Assembly (NCBI RefSeq): GCF_001625365.1
Contig: NZ_LJJF01000001.1
Location: forward strand, 3,356,501 to 3,420,500
Length of the DNA stretch: 64,000 nucleotides
DNA from: Streptomyces sp. MJM8645
GTDB taxonomy: Bacteria > Actinomycetota > Actinomycetes > Streptomycetales > Streptomycetaceae
Direction: 5' to 3'
Shown: positions 35,180 to 42,611 of the stretch, in pieces
Position numbering within the stretch: position 1 is the stretch's first letter
Layout of the letters: each line of letters begins with the position of its first letter
The notes under the pieces: generated by a model
Database searches by the model: none
What the model was told of the DNA's origin: nothing
What the model saw: the letters and a program-made list of their open reading frames with translations, nothing else
Program-made: the position numbers and the translations under genes

Positions 35180-36555
35180 CTGGGTCGTCCTCCCAAGGGC
35201 GCCATCCCGTCATCGGGGTCATCGCCGTCGTCACGGTCTGGGTGGTCGTCGGGTCCGGAGTCGTCCTGCCCGAGGGGGGCGTCCCGGCCGAACGGGGCCG
35301 CGCCCGGGCCGCGCCGGAACGCGTCCCGCAGGTTCGGGCGGGGCGGCGGCGGATCCTCCGGCTCGGCCCTGGTGCGGCCCTCGAAGGCGTACTTGGCCTT
35401 CATCGCGGCCCGGGGCAGCGCGTCGTCGAAGTCCTCCAGGGTGTTCAGCCCGGTCGGGCCGCTCACCCCGAGGAAGCTGGGGCGGCTCGCCCGCCGGGTG
35501 ATGCGCAACGCCTGGTCGCTCAACTCGCCGAGGTCGCCGCCGCGTTCCTCGCACTCGGGGTCCTCGGTGTTCCACGGCTCCAGGACGCTCACCCAGGTGG
35601 CGTCCGAGCGGTCGAAGCGGCGGACGAGCTCCCGGCGGTCCGGATCGCGCAGCGCCCACCGGTCGAGCAGGAGCAGGCCGGGGGCGGCCGCCTCCCCCTC
35701 GATGATCGACTCGACCTCGTCGTCGAACTCGTGCACGGTCGGCTGGAACCCCAACTGCCGGGCCAGCCGCACCGCGTGCTGGGCGATCGGCGAGCCGGCC
35801 GGGCGATAGGGGTGCCAGTCGGTGCGCCGGGAGCCGTAGAAGTCGGGATTGCGGTCGGGCGGCAACTCGCCCTGGTGGTAGGAGAGTACGGAGATCCGCA
35901 GCTGCTTGGTCGGCGCGCTCACGTTGAAGGCGCTGGGCAGCCCGTTGAAGTCCAACCGCCGCCCGACCGGGATCACCGTCTCCTCCGCCACCTGCACGAT
36001 CCGCGCCGCCAGCCGGTGCACGGCCAGCTCGTAGGCCGAGCGGAAGTAGGTGAGCTTCATCAGCGCGTACAGGCCCTCGGTGGCGTAGTCCGGCCCGAAA
36101 CTGGCGTGGTTGAACTGGAGTTCACTGGCGACCTTGGGCAGCCGGTAGCGGCTCATCGGCGCCCACAGCACCGGCACGATGCCGCTGGTGCGCTCCGCGT
36201 CGATCGTCGCCGGGTACACCGGGCGGCGGGTGAAGGCGTGCCACTCCTGCCCGCACGGGACGCTGTTGAAGTACCGGGGAGAGTACAGCGGCACGAACAC
36301 CCGGCACGTCGCCAGCTCCTCCGACAGCCGCTCCGCCCACAACTCCCCCTGGTGCATGGACTCGTCCATGAAGCCGACCGGCACCCCGGCCGGGACCGTG
36401 GTCAGCTGCAGCACCGCCTCGCACAGGTCCCGGTACAGCTGGCGGACCCAGTGGTTCGGATCACCGGCGCCGCGCGTGCCGGCCTTCGGGGTGTGCGCGT
36501 AGGAGAGGAAGAAGTACGGCCGGGCATCATCCTCGTCCCAGCCACGGTCGTTCAC
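35176..36555 (-). CDS. fxsC: FxsC: TIR-like protein of the FxSxx-COOH system
   Basis: A 459-residue protein. The N-terminus (RPYFFLSYAHTP, about 12-23; then VGFMDESMHQGELWAERLSEELATCRVFVPLYSPRYFNS) is a TIR-like domain. A middle region (KQLRISVLSYHQGELPPDRNPDFYG...) and the C-terminal SNALEDFDDALP-type segment (here LNTLEDFDDALPRAAMKAKYAFEGRTR) are FxsC features. The tail is Asp/Pro-rich and disordered. GTG at 36555 follows GGGGGAGG at 5-nt spacing. It is coupled to fxsT by a 4-bp overlap. Divergent from the decayed HTH/DUF397 pair. A Glu equivalent to the NADase residue may be E36-E39 region but cannot be assigned safely. Confidence 0.87.
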   Translation of the reverse strand: MNDRGWDEDDARPYFFLSYAHTPKAGTRGAGDPNHWVRQLYRDLCEAVLQLTTVPAGVPVGFMDESMHQGELWAERLSEELATCRVFVPLYSPRYFNSVPCGQEWHAFTRRPVYPATIDAERTSGIVPVLWAPMSRYRLPKVASELQFNHASFGPDYATEGLYALMKLTYFRSAYELAVHRLAARIVQVAEETVIPVGRRLDFNGLPSAFNVSAPTKQLRISVLSYHQGELPPDRNPDFYGSRRTDWHPYRPAGSPIAQHAVRLARQLGFQPTVHEFDDEVESIIEGEAAAPGLLLLDRWALRDPDRRELVRRFDRSDATWVSVLEPWNTEDPECEERGGDLGELSDQALRITRRASRPSFLGVSGPTGLNTLEDFDDALPRAAMKAKYAFEGRTRAEPEDPPPPRPNLRDAFRRGPGAAPFGRDAPLGQDDSGPDDHPDRDDGDDPDDGMAPLGGRPR

Positions 36556-36697
36556 ACGCGCCTCCCCCGGGCCCGTCGGCAACCTGGTTCCCGCAGCCCC
36601 CGTGCGGCGGGGTCTCAGTGTAGGAACGAGTGAGGACCCAAGGGAATAGCACAACGAGTCGCACGAATTGACATGACCGAAACGACACGGCTGTGCG

Positions 36698-36760
36698 CCC
36701 GCTTATCGTGGCTCCCGGGGCCTGCTCCAGCGCGCCCGACACGGAGTACAGGGAAGGTAG
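36698..36760 (+). pseudogene. Remnant: C-terminal tail of an XRE/DUF5753 regulator gene
   Basis: The frame reads PAYRGSRGLLQRARHGVQGR followed by TAG, matching the end of the intact regulator at 37937-38806 (PAYRDSWGLLQHIRYAVQGR, then TAG). As in the intact pair, the stop lies 2 bp before a DUF397 start codon. Upstream of ~36690 the similarity ends and the rest of the gene is gone. It explains why the following DUF397 gene lacks its regulator partner. Confidence 0.75.
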
Positions 36761-36762
36761 CC

Positions 36763-36957
36763 ATGGACCACCTCAACTGGCAGAAGCCGAGCTTCAGCGG
36801 TGACCAGGCGGACTGCATCGAGATCGCCTCCGAGGGCGACTTCGTCTACCTCCGCGAGTCCGACAATCCCGGCCACATCGTCACCACCACCCGCACCAAG
36901 CTCAACGCCTGGCTCCTCGGCGCCAAGGCCGGCGAGTTCGACCACTTCATCGCCTGA
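36763..36957 (+). CDS. DUF397 protein (orphan copy)
   Basis: A 64-residue DUF397 protein: WQKPSFSGDQADCIEIAS, then VYLRESDNPG and the helix TRTKLNAWLLGAKAGEFDHF. DUF397 proteins pair with XRE/DUF5753 regulators in Streptomyces (the BldB/WhiJ/AbaA-type network) and are thought to antagonise them. It shares its last ~35 residues almost exactly with the copy at 38809-39000. GGGAAGG precedes the ATG, but this sequence is part of the vestigial regulator tail. With its partner deleted, expression and function are uncertain. Confidence 0.85.
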   Translation: MDHLNWQKPSFSGDQADCIEIASEGDFVYLRESDNPGHIVTTTRTKLNAWLLGAKAGEFDHFIA

Positions 36958-37014
36958 CCCGCACGGACTGGCGGCCTCGCGAGTCAGCAGGAGCCGCCGT
37001 GGCACCCGAAATGG

Positions 37015-37045
37015 CGCGGGCCCGCCTGGGGAAGGCGGGCCCGCG
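37015..37045. terminator. Bidirectional terminator
   Basis: A perfect 13-bp stem (37015-37027 with 37033-37045), GGGGA loop, between the orphan DUF397 gene and the converging three-gene operon. Confidence 0.85.
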
Positions 37046-37060
37046 TGCCATGCATGGCAC

Positions 37061-37159
37061 CTATGTCCGATCCCGTCGATCCCGAAGCCGCTCGGACCGG
37101 GCCTGACAGACACCGCCGACGGCGGCGGCCAGCAGGATCAGGACCAGCATGCCCGTCAC
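37061..37159 (-). CDS. 32-residue single-TM membrane peptide (sORF)
   Basis: GTG at 37159 overlaps the stop of the upstream gene as GTGA; the frame runs 32 codons to TAG. Residues 2-18 are hydrophobic (TGMLVLILLAAAVGGVC) and the tail is highly charged (RSERLRDRRDRT). This is a single-pass topology with a basic cytoplasmic end. The same GTGA overlap joins the two genes upstream, so a three-gene translationally coupled operon is likely. A terminator follows 16 bp after the stop. Function unknown. Confidence 0.55.
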   Translation of the reverse strand: MTGMLVLILLAAAVGGVCQARSERLRDRRDRT

Positions 37160-37407
37160 GCCCGGCCCCGCCGGCGCTTGAACTCGCGCAGCAGAGCCAG
37201 CAGGTTGATCAAGGTGCTGGCCGGGATGTTGCCGATGGAGACCAGGGCGCTGCCGTTCAGATTGGTCTCGCCGGGCCGAGCGGACGGCCAGAGGAGACCG
37301 AACTCGCGGCCCTCCGTGCGGAGATCGACGATCAGTTCGGTGATCTGCCGACCGGTGAGCTGCCGCAGGGCCGGGTCGGCGGGGTGGATCGGGTGGTGGG
37401 CGATCAC
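37156..37407 (-). CDS. Small hypothetical protein, middle gene of the HATPase operon
   Basis: An 83-residue protein I do not recognise. GTG at 37407 overlaps the HATPase stop as GTGA. The N-terminal half (DPALRQLTGRQITELIVDLR) is predicted helical; TNLNGSALVSIGNIPASTLINLLALLREF forms a second helical region; the C-terminus is RRRGRA. There is no signal or clear TM helix. Translational coupling to an anti-sigma-like HATPase suggests a regulatory partner or target of that kinase, an inference from position only. Confidence 0.6.
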   Translation of the reverse strand: MIAHHPIHPADPALRQLTGRQITELIVDLRTEGREFGLLWPSARPGETNLNGSALVSIGNIPASTLINLLALLREFKRRRGRA

Positions 37408-37772
37408 GCGGCGCCGTCCAGCTCGAACCAAACGCGCTTGCCGAGCTTCTGCGGCTCCGCACCCCAGCGGTGCATGAGCCCCTCCACCAGCATCAACCCC
37501 CGCCCGGACTGGGCGAACGGGTCGGGCTTCCGCTGCTCGGGCAGCACGGGACTGCGGTCCGCGACGGTGACGCGGAGCGTCCCGTGGACGACGGCGACCA
37601 GGACGACGGGCGCGGCGGTCAACCCGTGCCGCCAGGCGTTCACCACCAGCTCCACGAGCGCGAGTTCGGCATCCCCGATGGAGGAGTTGGGGTACCCGGC
37701 GCGCGCCATGGTGTCGCGCAACGCCTCGCGAGAGACGGTGAGGGAGGGGGAGTTGAGGTTGGGGTCACACAT
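37404..37772 (-). CDS. HATPase-domain (SpoIIAB/RsbW-like) protein
   Basis: A 122-residue GHKL ATPase domain: N-box DAELALVELVVNAWRH (about 34-49), G1-like VTVADRSP and G2 SGRGLMLVEGLMHRWG. Small proteins of this kind are abundant in Streptomyces and bind or phosphorylate regulatory partners. ATG at 37772. First gene of a three-gene operon with two GTGA overlaps. It is divergent from the XRE/DUF5753 + DUF397 pair, a recurrent Streptomyces arrangement of HATPase plus XRE/DUF397 genes. Confidence 0.85.
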   Translation of the reverse strand: MCDPNLNSPSLTVSREALRDTMARAGYPNSSIGDAELALVELVVNAWRHGLTAAPVVLVAVVHGTLRVTVADRSPVLPEQRKPDPFAQSGRGLMLVEGLMHRWGAEPQKLGKRVWFELDGAA

Positions 37773-37843
37773 GGGGAATCTCCCAGCGGTGCAGAGGGGC
37801 TACGCACAGACGCAACTGACGACCCGTCTGATGCGCGGTTGTG

Positions 37844-37871
37844 GTTGGACTGTAAGGGGACAAGGTCCAAC
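37844..37871. promoter_or_regulatory. Inverted repeat GTTGGAC-N14-GTCCAAC
   Basis: Perfect 7-bp half-sites in the 164-bp divergent region between the HATPase operon and the XRE gene. Suited to autoregulation by the XRE regulator; no binding data. Confidence 0.45.
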
Positions 37872-37936
37872 GATGCAACACTAACTGTAATTTCCCCCGC
37901 ACTGCGAGTAGCGTGAGCGCGCAAGGAGGCATGCCC

Positions 37937-38806
37937 GTGGGACTCAGGACCGAGATCAGTGAACGACAGCGCCGCTTCGGTGAGGAACTGCGCCGTCTAC
38001 GCGACGCCGCAGGCGTGTCGGCACCGGAGATCGGCGCGCTGATGGGCATGAAGGGGCCAGCCGTCAGCCACACCGAGGCCGGGAGGCTGAGTCTCAACCT
38101 CGACCGCCTGCACATCTGGCTCGACGCTTGCCACGCCAACGATCCCGAGTACCGCGCTGCTCTTCTCGCCATAGGCCAGAGCAACGGCAAGGGCTGGTGG
38201 ACCGACTACCGTGGCTACGTTCACCCCTCAGCACTCGATCTCGCCGAGTACGAGGCCGATGCGACCCGCTTGGAAAGCTACGAGACTCTTCTGATCCCAG
38301 GGCTGCTCCAGACCAAGGCCTACAGCGAGATCATCCTCGAATACGCCGAGAAGAAGGTCGAGTTTCGCCGCGCCCGCCAGGAGATCCTGAGCGTCGAGAG
38401 CGGAACACCCTTCCATGCCGTGATCCACGAGGCCGCGCTACACGCGATGTACGGCGGTCCAACCGTCATGCGCGACCAGCTGAACTACCTGATCGATGTC
38501 GGCAAGCTACCCCATGTGACCATCCAGATCCTGCCGTTCGGCTGCACAGTCTTCGCCTCGACCGACATCCCGTTCATGCTGCTACACGGTCAGCACCCGA
38601 AGCTGGACACCGTCTTGATGGAGCAGCCACACGGCGTCCCGTTCCTGGGCGATCCTGAAGCAGTATCGTCATACCGGCGGAAGTTCGAACGCCTCAGAGG
38701 CGCGGCGCTCCCACCCCTGAGCGCCTCTGCACCCGGACCCTCCCCCGCCTATCGCGACTCATGGGGTTTGCTCCAGCACATTCGTTACGCAGTACAGGGA
38801 AGGTAG
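37937..38806 (+). CDS. XRE regulator with DUF5753 domain
   Basis: A 289-residue regulator. HTH at about 10-65 (RRFGEELRRLRDAAGVSAPEIGALMGMKGPAVSHTEAGRLSLN); DUF5753 effector domain from ~85 on (LESYETLLIPGLLQTKAYSEIIL; LNYLIDVGKLPHVTIQILPFG; PFMLLHG). GTG 37937 was chosen because AAGGAGG lies 7 nt upstream; the ATG at 37931 would abut the SD. Codon use is visibly less GC-biased than in core neighbours. Its stop is 2 bp before a DUF397 gene, its probable antagonist/partner. Confidence 0.9.
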   Translation: MGLRTEISERQRRFGEELRRLRDAAGVSAPEIGALMGMKGPAVSHTEAGRLSLNLDRLHIWLDACHANDPEYRAALLAIGQSNGKGWWTDYRGYVHPSALDLAEYEADATRLESYETLLIPGLLQTKAYSEIILEYAEKKVEFRRARQEILSVESGTPFHAVIHEAALHAMYGGPTVMRDQLNYLIDVGKLPHVTIQILPFGCTVFASTDIPFMLLHGQHPKLDTVLMEQPHGVPFLGDPEAVSSYRRKFERLRGAALPPLSASAPGPSPAYRDSWGLLQHIRYAVQGR

Positions 38807-38808
38807 GC

Positions 38809-39000
38809 ATGGAACGGCTCATCTGGCAGAAGTCCAGTTTCAGTTACGAGACCAACTGCGTCGAAATTGCATCCGCCGGCGACCTCGTCTACATCCGCGA
38901 GTCCGACGACCCCGCCCACATCGTCACCACCACCCGCACCAAGCTCAACGCCTGGATCCTCGGCGCCAAGGCCGGCGAGTTCGACCACTTCACCGCCTGA
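38809..39000 (+). CDS. DUF397 protein
   Basis: A 63-residue DUF397 protein (LIWQKSSFSYETNCVEIAS; VYIRESDDPAHIV; TRTKLNAWILGAKAGEFDHF). It follows the XRE/DUF5753 gene by 2 bp and reuses GGGAAGG at that gene's end as its SD. Probable partner that modulates the regulator. Near-identical C-terminus to the copy at 36763-36957 indicates recent duplication or gene conversion of the pair. Confidence 0.9.
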   Translation: MERLIWQKSSFSYETNCVEIASAGDLVYIRESDDPAHIVTTTRTKLNAWILGAKAGEFDHFTA

Positions 39001-39013
39001 CCCACACAGCGCC

Positions 39014-39051
39014 GAAGGGCGGCTCCCGCGAACTCGCGGGAGCCGCCCTTC
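39014..39051. terminator. Bidirectional terminator, DUF397/P450
   Basis: A perfect 17-bp stem (39014-39030 with 39035-39051) with AACT loop and CCCC after it. Confidence 0.88.
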
Positions 39052-39066
39052 CCCCAGGCGCCGCCG

Positions 39067-40302
39067 TCACACTGCGGCAGGCCTCGGGACGATCCAGAGC
39101 TCGGCCGGGCCGCTTATGATCACGGACTCCAGACGGGCCGGCGTCGGGCTGGCCGGGTCCAGGGCGCTACCGGGGTAGGCGCCGAAGAGGCCTTCCAGGG
39201 CCACTTCGGCCTCCAGCCGGGCCAGGGGTGCGCCGAGGCAGAAGTGCGGGCCGTAGCCGAAGGACAGGTGCTCCTTGTCGGGGCGGGTCGGGTCGAAGTC
39301 GTCCGGCCGGTCCGGGTGGACCTCCGGGTCCCGGCCGGCCGCGCCGAATCCGAGCAGGATCGGCTCGCCCTCGCGGATGACCACGCCCTCGCCGAGGTCG
39401 ATGTCCTCCAGCGGGTAGCGGAGCGGGATGTGCATCACCGGGCTCTCGTGGCGCAGGGTCTCCTCGATGACGTCCTCCCACGCGAGGGTGCCCTCGTGGA
39501 CCTGGGCCAGGTAGCGGGGGTGGGTGAGGAGCGCCTGGACGGCGCTGGTGATGAGGTTGACCGCGGTCTCGTACCCGGCGCCGAGCATCAGGAAGAGCTC
39601 GTCGCGGGACTCCTCCTCCGCGCGGCCCGTGTCGCCGCCGGTGCTGACGGCGGCCACGTCGCTGGCGAGGTCGGGGCCGGGGTCGCGCCGTTTGAGCTCC
39701 AGCAGTTCGACCAGCACCACGTTGATCTCCGCCCGCGCGACCGTCATCTGCTCGGTCGTCGCCGTCGTCGTCAGCAGGGTGTCCATCGACCGGCCGATCT
39801 GCGGCCGCATGTCGGCGGGTACGCCGAAGAGGTCGCAGATCACCGTCATGGTGAGCGGGAGTGAGAGGGCCCGGCGGATGTCCACGGCCTCGCCGGGGGC
39901 GAGGTCGCGGAACGCGCCGACCAGGGCGGCGGTCGTCGCCTCGATCCCGGGCCGCAGCGCGGACACCCGGCGGGGCGAGAACGAGGGCGCCATCCGTCGC
40001 CGTGCCGAGCGGTGTTCGTCGCCGTAGCGGTTGAAGAAGTTCTGCTGGAACGCGATCGGGCCCATCGGCCACCCCTCGGGCACCGCGGCCAGGCCGGGCC
40101 AGTGCTTGCGCGGGTCGCGGGAGACCCGCGGATCGCCGGTCAGGGCGCGGATCACCGAGCTGCGGGTCACGGACCAGGCGACGATGCCGCCGGGGAGTTC
40201 GACCCGCACGGCGGGCCCGGCGGCGCGGAGCTCCGCGTTCTGCTGGTGCAGGGCCCGGCCGGTCATGTCCAGCACCGGGCAGCCGTTGTCGTCTGGAGCC
40301 AT
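39067..40302 (-). CDS. Cytochrome P450
   Basis: A 411-residue soluble bacterial P450. Heme motif FGYGPHFCLGAP with axial Cys near 355; EETLRHES is the ExxR K-helix; the I-helix reads LGAGYETAVNL, so the usual AGxxT acid/alcohol pair is GYET; MDTLL/FSPRRV blocks fit the CYP105/107-like range. It monooxygenates a small molecule or peptide with ferredoxin partners, none encoded nearby. ATG at 40302 follows GAGGAG at 7-nt spacing. It lies 89 bp downstream of the PCMT-like gene on the same strand and may be in the same unit, giving a peptide-methyltransferase-P450 order. The substrate is unknown. Confidence 0.92.
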   Translation of the reverse strand: MAPDDNGCPVLDMTGRALHQQNAELRAAGPAVRVELPGGIVAWSVTRSSVIRALTGDPRVSRDPRKHWPGLAAVPEGWPMGPIAFQQNFFNRYGDEHRSARRRMAPSFSPRRVSALRPGIEATTAALVGAFRDLAPGEAVDIRRALSLPLTMTVICDLFGVPADMRPQIGRSMDTLLTTTATTEQMTVARAEINVVLVELLELKRRDPGPDLASDVAAVSTGGDTGRAEEESRDELFLMLGAGYETAVNLITSAVQALLTHPRYLAQVHEGTLAWEDVIEETLRHESPVMHIPLRYPLEDIDLGEGVVIREGEPILLGFGAAGRDPEVHPDRPDDFDPTRPDKEHLSFGYGPHFCLGAPLARLEAEVALEGLFGAYPGSALDPASPTPARLESVIISGPAELWIVPRPAAV

Positions 40303-40391
40303 GGCATTGCTCCTCAGGATCTCTCGGGGGGCGCCCCCGGCAGTCCGTGTCCGGGGCCTGTGCTCCGTTCTAGAGCGGCACGGAGCGGTCG

Positions 40392-41522
40392 TCAACGGAC
40401 CGCGACGGTGTTACCAGGATCATCCAGCCAGACGGACTGTGCACCGTCTACACCGACGGTCACGCCGAACCGGCCCAGGTCCGGCCTCCCCTCCTCCCCC
40501 CACCACCACCGGCGGGCGCCCACGATCTCGTCCCACAGCCGGCGGGGCCCGCATTGCTGAACAGCGTCCTCGCCGTTCCACCTGGCGTAGCGAACCGAGG
40601 CCCACGATCCGGCACCGTCGGACAGTTGCATGCGAAAGGTGCCGCTGGGGTCGGCCTCGTCCCAGACGTGTTCGTACCGGACACCGGGCACTCGCAGGCC
40701 GATGGCGAAGGCTGCGTGCACGTCCTCCAACGCCAACTCCGGGTCCATTGCGGAAGGGCCCTGCCGGTAGTGGTCCGGCGCATCAGACAGCGGGCCGGTC
40801 ACGGCATGCGGGCGCTGGGCTCGCATCCACATGAAGCTGACGTTGCCGACGAACCGGCCGTGCGACGCCTGGCCCCTCTCGCCGACCACCAGGCGCAGGA
40901 GCCCGGCATTGGCGTAGGAGGTGCCCCACGGGGTGACGATGACACCGCCGGGGCGGGTCTGCTCGATCCATGCCCAGGGCACCCTGCGGACGGCTGCGGT
41001 CGAGTGGATGCGGTCATAGGGAGCGGCGTGGGGCCACCCGGCCAACCCATCGCCCACCACACGGTTCGGCGCGAATCCAGCGGCCCCCAACCTCAGCGCC
41101 GCCTCTGCCGCCAGAACCGGATCCACCTCGACAGTGGTCACCTGCTCGTCACCGAGTCGGGCGCACAGCAGGGCACTTGTCCAACCGGTTCCGGTACCGA
41201 CGTCGAGCACGGCATGCCCGTCGCTCACCTCCAGGTGACGAAGCATGTCCGCCACCAGGGACGGCATGGAGGCCGACGACGTCGCGGTGCCGGGCCCGCC
41301 ACCGATCCCGTCGTCCACCTGCGTGACGACCACAGCGTCGGCGTCGACCAGCGCCCACCAGCCGTCCGGGTCGTCGCCACGGCTGATCCGCCGGTAGCCG
41401 GTCGGAGCGCCGCCGTCCGGGGCCCACACCTTCTCCGGCACGAAGGCAGAGCGCGGGGCACGCTCGAACGCGCCCCGCCACTCCTCGCCCAGCCCGGCCA
41501 TCAACTGTGCGAATTCCTCCAT
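40392..41522 (-). CDS. PCMT-like (isoaspartyl methyltransferase family) SAM methyltransferase
   Basis: A 376-residue protein. Residues ~85-200 are a PCMT-type Rossmann methyltransferase: HAVLDVGTGTGWTSALLC (SAM motif I), VTTVEVDPVLAAEAA and GGVIVTPWGTSY. An N-terminal leader (RAPRSAFVPEKVWAPDG) and a long C-terminal domain (~130 residues) extend it beyond repair PCMTs (~210-230 aa), as in methyltransferases linked to RiPP systems. Its start is 10 bp after the stop of a 35-codon gene, so it is probably coupled to it. It may methylate a side chain of that peptide; no ATP-grasp or lanthipeptide enzyme is adjacent. ATG 41501 is an alternative start. Confidence 0.85.
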   Translation of the reverse strand: MEEFAQLMAGLGEEWRGAFERAPRSAFVPEKVWAPDGGAPTGYRRISRGDDPDGWWALVDADAVVVTQVDDGIGGGPGTATSSASMPSLVADMLRHLEVSDGHAVLDVGTGTGWTSALLCARLGDEQVTTVEVDPVLAAEAALRLGAAGFAPNRVVGDGLAGWPHAAPYDRIHSTAAVRRVPWAWIEQTRPGGVIVTPWGTSYANAGLLRLVVGERGQASHGRFVGNVSFMWMRAQRPHAVTGPLSDAPDHYRQGPSAMDPELALEDVHAAFAIGLRVPGVRYEHVWDEADPSGTFRMQLSDGAGSWASVRYARWNGEDAVQQCGPRRLWDEIVGARRWWWGEEGRPDLGRFGVTVGVDGAQSVWLDDPGNTVAVR

Positions 41523-41532
41523 CAGTTGAAGC

Positions 41533-41640
41533 TCACTTCTTCGGCGGAGTGACGGGCTTGGTCCACTGGCCGTCCGACTCCTTCGGGGACTGCTTCTTGT
41601 CCCCGACCTCGCCGCCCTTGCCGTCTCCGTGCTCCCCCAT
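41533..41640 (-). CDS. 35-residue Lys/Gly/Asp-rich peptide (sORF)
   Basis: ATG at 41640 preceded by a strong AAGGAG at 7-nt spacing; 35 codons then TGA. The peptide begins MGEHGDGKGGEVGDKK and ends QWTKPVTPPKK; it is very hydrophilic, with no Cys, no TM and no signal. A promoter with -35 TTGAAA (41748-41753) and -10 TAGCGT (41724-41729) lies upstream. The PCMT-like gene starts 10 bp after its stop. Best reading: a small peptide modified by the methyltransferase, or a regulatory leader peptide. It is not similar to precursor classes I know. Confidence 0.65.
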   Translation of the reverse strand: MGEHGDGKGGEVGDKKQSPKESDGQWTKPVTPPKK

Positions 41641-41723
41641 GTCTGCGCTCCTTCCCGCCCGTCAGACCGGTCAGTCGGTGCCGGTGGCCACAGTGGCATC
41701 CAGCGACATCGACGGGCGAGAAC

Positions 41724-41780
41724 ACGCTAGGGGGATTCCTGCGAGAATTTCAACAATATTCCAGTGATCGACTAAAGATC
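41724..41780 (-). promoter_or_regulatory. Promoter of the sORF-PCMT unit with shared upstream element
   Basis: On the minus strand: AGATCTTTAGTCGATCACTG followed by GGAATAT (41756-41762), then TTGAAA (41748-41753), an 18-bp spacer and TAGCGT (41724-41729). The upstream part overlaps the stop codon of the XRE gene and matches 43425-43450 at 23 of 26 bases by eye. Confidence 0.6.
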
Positions 41781-42611
41781 TCCACGGAATATCGCAGACC
41801 ACTCGTAGAGCTGCCGCCTTGCGCAATCCCCGAACAACGCATTCATCTCATAGCGGGAAAAAACTTCAATATGCTCGGAGATGTCCCTGGGGTCCCGGAA
41901 AACTATGCGCCCAGTAAATACCTCCACCGTGGCCAACCGCTCATCGTAAATCGTGAAAGTGTTCATCGGGCCCTGCGGCAGGACAACCCCGAACGGAATC
42001 ACGCCGATTCGGATATTGGGCAGGCGGGAAAGTGCGGCCAGACGCTCGATCTGAACCGACATGGCCATCGGACCGACCACCGCCCACTTGACGGCCTGCT
42101 CAGTCAGAAGGAACGTGAACGACTTGGACGTGTCATAGAGGACCGCCTGCCGCTCCAACTTCCGAGCCACCGCTTTGCCGATATCACCGGGCGAGTAGGC
42201 AAGACTGGCCCTGACGTACTCGGGCGTCGCCAGCAACCCCGTCACCATCGCCGGAAGGAAATACCGCAGGACGGAGGCGTCCTGCTCCAGCGCTGCGAGC
42301 TCCGCCTGCCGCTTCTCCAGCCCGACCCTCCAGGACGCCCGGACCTCCTGCCACTGCGTATGAGCAACCCGCGCGAGCGATGAGATTTCCTCGGCTATCT
42401 CCGACGGTACGCCAAGCGCGAAAAGAATTCGCTCGACCTCTACAAGGGTCGGTATCTTCTTCCCCGTCTCAATCTTGCTGATCGTGCTCTGCGTCATGGC
42501 ACAACGCACAGCGAGCCGGGCCCCCGTAAGGCCGGCTCGCTTGCGCAGCTCTCGCAGCTTCTTCCCCAGCTCGGACTTGGACTGTCCGAGCCGTTCCGGA
42601 TCCAGAGACAC
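41772..42611 (-). CDS. XRE regulator with DUF5753 domain
   Basis: A 279-residue regulator: HTH about 14-65 (LGKKLRELRKRAGLTGARLAVRCAMTQSTISKIETGKKIPT), then DUF5753 (LRYFLPAMVTGLLATPEYVRASL; RLAALSRLPNIRIGVIPFG; NTFTIYDERLATVEVFTG). GTG at 42611 directly follows the DUF6879 stop with no gap. The codon use is distinctly AT-richer than in core genes (AAAATT-type codons), suggesting acquisition or relaxed selection. It is a candidate regulator of the three like promoters in this neighbourhood. Confidence 0.9.
   Translation of the reverse strand: MSLDPERLGQSKSELGKKLRELRKRAGLTGARLAVRCAMTQSTISKIETGKKIPTLVEVERILFALGVPSEIAEEISSLARVAHTQWQEVRASWRVGLEKRQAELAALEQDASVLRYFLPAMVTGLLATPEYVRASLAYSPGDIGKAVARKLERQAVLYDTSKSFTFLLTEQAVKWAVVGPMAMSVQIERLAALSRLPNIRIGVIPFGVVLPQGPMNTFTIYDERLATVEVFTGRIVFRDPRDISEHIEVFSRYEMNALFGDCARRQLYEWSAIFRGDL

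Noticed and set aside
31107..35234. In-frame fusion of the hydroxyacid dehydrogenase with a long N-terminal extension
   Set aside because: The extension is fxsT in another frame; the ATG at 31106 is the natural start.
39067..41640. Assignment as a lanthipeptide or ATP-grasp graspetide cluster
   Set aside because: No LanB/C/M-like or ATP-grasp enzyme is adjacent and the peptide has no Cys or typical core; only the methyltransferase similarity supports a RiPP idea.
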